A DNA stretch of 5,261 nucleotides from Butyrivibrio sp. (GTDB taxonomy: Bacteria; Bacillota; Clostridia; Lachnospirales; Lachnospiraceae), in assembly GCA_016297265.1 (NCBI GenBank), contig JAEDHB010000060.1, forward strand, positions 1-5,261, written 5' to 3'. Of this stretch, positions 4,312 to 5,261 are shown piece after piece. The position numbers were made by a program, and so were the translations under genes. Under the pieces are notes generated by a model. The model was given only the letters and a program-made list of their open reading frames with translations, ran no database searches and was not told where the DNA came from. How positions within the stretch are numbered: the stretch's first letter is position 1; each line of letters opens with the position of its first letter.

Positions 4312-5261
4312 TCACTCTAAATCAGGATTTCCCTTTCCTTTGGTTTGATGTAACTGTCCATACCCTTCAAAACAAGACCAGCCGCTAGTTCGGTTGTTTT
4401 TGTCTGCATCAAAAATAATATCTTGCTCGACGAAACCATCGTCAGAAGTGGAAGTATAGACCTTTAACTTCACATAAGTTCTCCCGTCTTCTTCTATTTG
4501 CTCCGGCAGACCTGCTAACATTGCTGCATGTCCAGACATGAAAACAATATCACCAATCTCACCTTTCATAATATCTGTCTCAAATGATCTGCTCAAACCA
4601 TCTTGATTTGTTGGAGTACTATTCCCTTTTTTAAACCATTCTTTCGAGGAATATCTTCCTATAAAAGAATTATTTTTATCTGAAAAACCAGTTTGAAGAT
4701 AAGATGTAATTTTATCGCCAGAGTTCATATATGCGTGCCATACAATACCATAACAGGATTCATTAGTAGGGTCTTGTTTTGTTAGGGCACGGTGCTGTCC
4801 AGGACCATATCCATACCATGAATCCGTACTGATGTCTCTCACAGAGCCAACCTTATTTAGAAAATGACGTTGTGCATAATGAAATGCATACAAGTTTTCC
4901 TCCCCATTCGGATCCACCAGCTTCACCGGGTTGTCCGCGCAATACACATACGGACTTAGCGAGGGATATTTGTCACTCATCGGATCGACGCTGAGCCAAA
5001 TGCTCAAATCGCTGCTGTAATACCTTGCTCCAAAGTAAGATAGACCGGTTTCGGAATCCTTTTCCTTGGCGGAGAAGGTGTGACGGGCGGAGAAATCCGT
5101 AATGCGTTGGTCCACAAACTCCTCGCCCCAAGGCAGGTAGTGCAGATGCTGCACGGCTTCCCCATCCGTATAGGTTATCCACGAGGAGGAGCCCAGGTGG
5201 TCGGGGTGGTACCAGTAGCAGTCGGGCTCGCCGTCGTGTTCATCCTCCCACTCCATCAAGT
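4312..5261 (-). CDS. RHS protein C-terminus with NlpC/P60-like cysteine peptidase tip (partial)
   Basis: The reading frame is open through the right edge, so the true start lies outside and the TTG/ATG near 5256 are internal codons. Counting from codon 5259-5257, residues 16-60 carry the RHS core signature (YWYHPDHLGSSSWIT, HYLPWGEEF), then HTFSAKEKDSETGLSYFGARYY and SVDPMSDKYPS up to VDPNG at 115-119. The tip is about 195 aa. It has a candidate catalytic Cys in NESCYGIVWHAY (C169) and a GDIVF strand followed by candidate His H244 in SGHAAMLAG. This Cys/GDIVF/His order is that of NlpC/P60, CHAP and related papain-like amidases, which cut peptidoglycan peptides; CYG replaces the usual CSG. Known RHS shells encapsulate and deliver the C-terminal toxin; the delivery route (type VI secretion or another) cannot be seen here. 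The partner 4 nt downstream is exported, consistent with a cell-wall target. Confidence 0.8.
   Translation of the reverse strand, partial: LMEWEDEHDGEPDCYWYHPDHLGSSSWITYTDGEAVQHLHYLPWGEEFVDQRITDFSARHTFSAKEKDSETGLSYFGARYYSSDLSIWLSVDPMSDKYPSLSPYVYCADNPVKLVDPNGEENLYAFHYAQRHFLNKVGSVRDISTDSWYGYGPGQHRALTKQDPTNESCYGIVWHAYMNSGDKITSYLQTGFSDKNNSFIGRYSSKEWFKKGNSTPTNQDGLSRSFETDIMKGEIGDIVFMSGHAAMLAGLPEQIEEDGRTYVKLKVYTSTSDDGFVEQDIIFDADKNNRTSGWSCFEGYGQLHQTKGKGNPDLE
4905..5083 (-). repeat. RHS core junction block, copy 1 (in full-length gene)
   Basis: This copy lies in the intact RHS context and is the reference for the two displaced copies. Beyond 5083 the full-length gene continues with codons for ITDFSAR preceded by the RHS core. 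The displaced copies switch here to the 7-nt array, whose translation (ITDHSS) is still faintly similar. The block is visibly more GC-rich than the toxin tip and immunity gene it joins. Confidence 0.92.

Overview
The window is a polymorphic-toxin locus of the RHS type from a member of the Bacteroidota, most likely order Bacteroidales. The evidence is the style of the RHS core (HTFSAKE..ETGLSYFGARYYSSDLS..WLSVDPMSDKYPS, then the VDPNG junction), the lack of Shine-Dalgarno sites before A/T-rich starts, and the short GC-rich CATCCCC..GGGGATG hairpins. I cannot name a genus. All genes lie on the minus strand, so the biological order runs from right to left.

The first module (about 5261 to 3438) is the 3' end of a large RHS gene that continues past the right edge. 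It ends in an NlpC/P60-like cysteine-peptidase tip and is followed 4 nt later by a secreted immunity candidate with MORN-like repeats. The second module (3335 to 1608) is a displaced RHS tip with only the last part of the core, carrying a JAB/JAMM-like metalloprotease domain, followed 6 nt later by another signal-peptide immunity candidate. The third module (about 1526 to 70) is a second displaced tip, with a glycine-rich hydrophobic pre-toxin segment and a short, very basic C-terminus, followed 2 nt later by a leaderless, probably cytoplasmic immunity candidate.

The three tips are joined to unrelated toxins through one 179-nt block (4905-5083, 2921-3099, 1175-1353), which aligns without gaps and ends at the VDPNG junction. 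In both displaced copies the RHS core stops at the same base, where a tandem array of 7-nt units begins. It is followed by hairpins and a shared repeat of about 100 nt. This layout fits a main gene plus a downstream archive of spare toxin/immunity cassettes that can be brought into the full-length gene by recombination through the shared block.

Toxin site and immunity location agree: the two peptidase-like toxins have exported immunity partners, while the tip with the basic, possibly nucleic-acid-acting end has a cytoplasmic partner. There are no RNA genes, CRISPR arrays or recognisable transposases. No stretch over 300 nt lacks a gene. The longest gaps are 102 nt (3336-3437) and 81 nt (1527-1607), both largely filled by the shared repeat.
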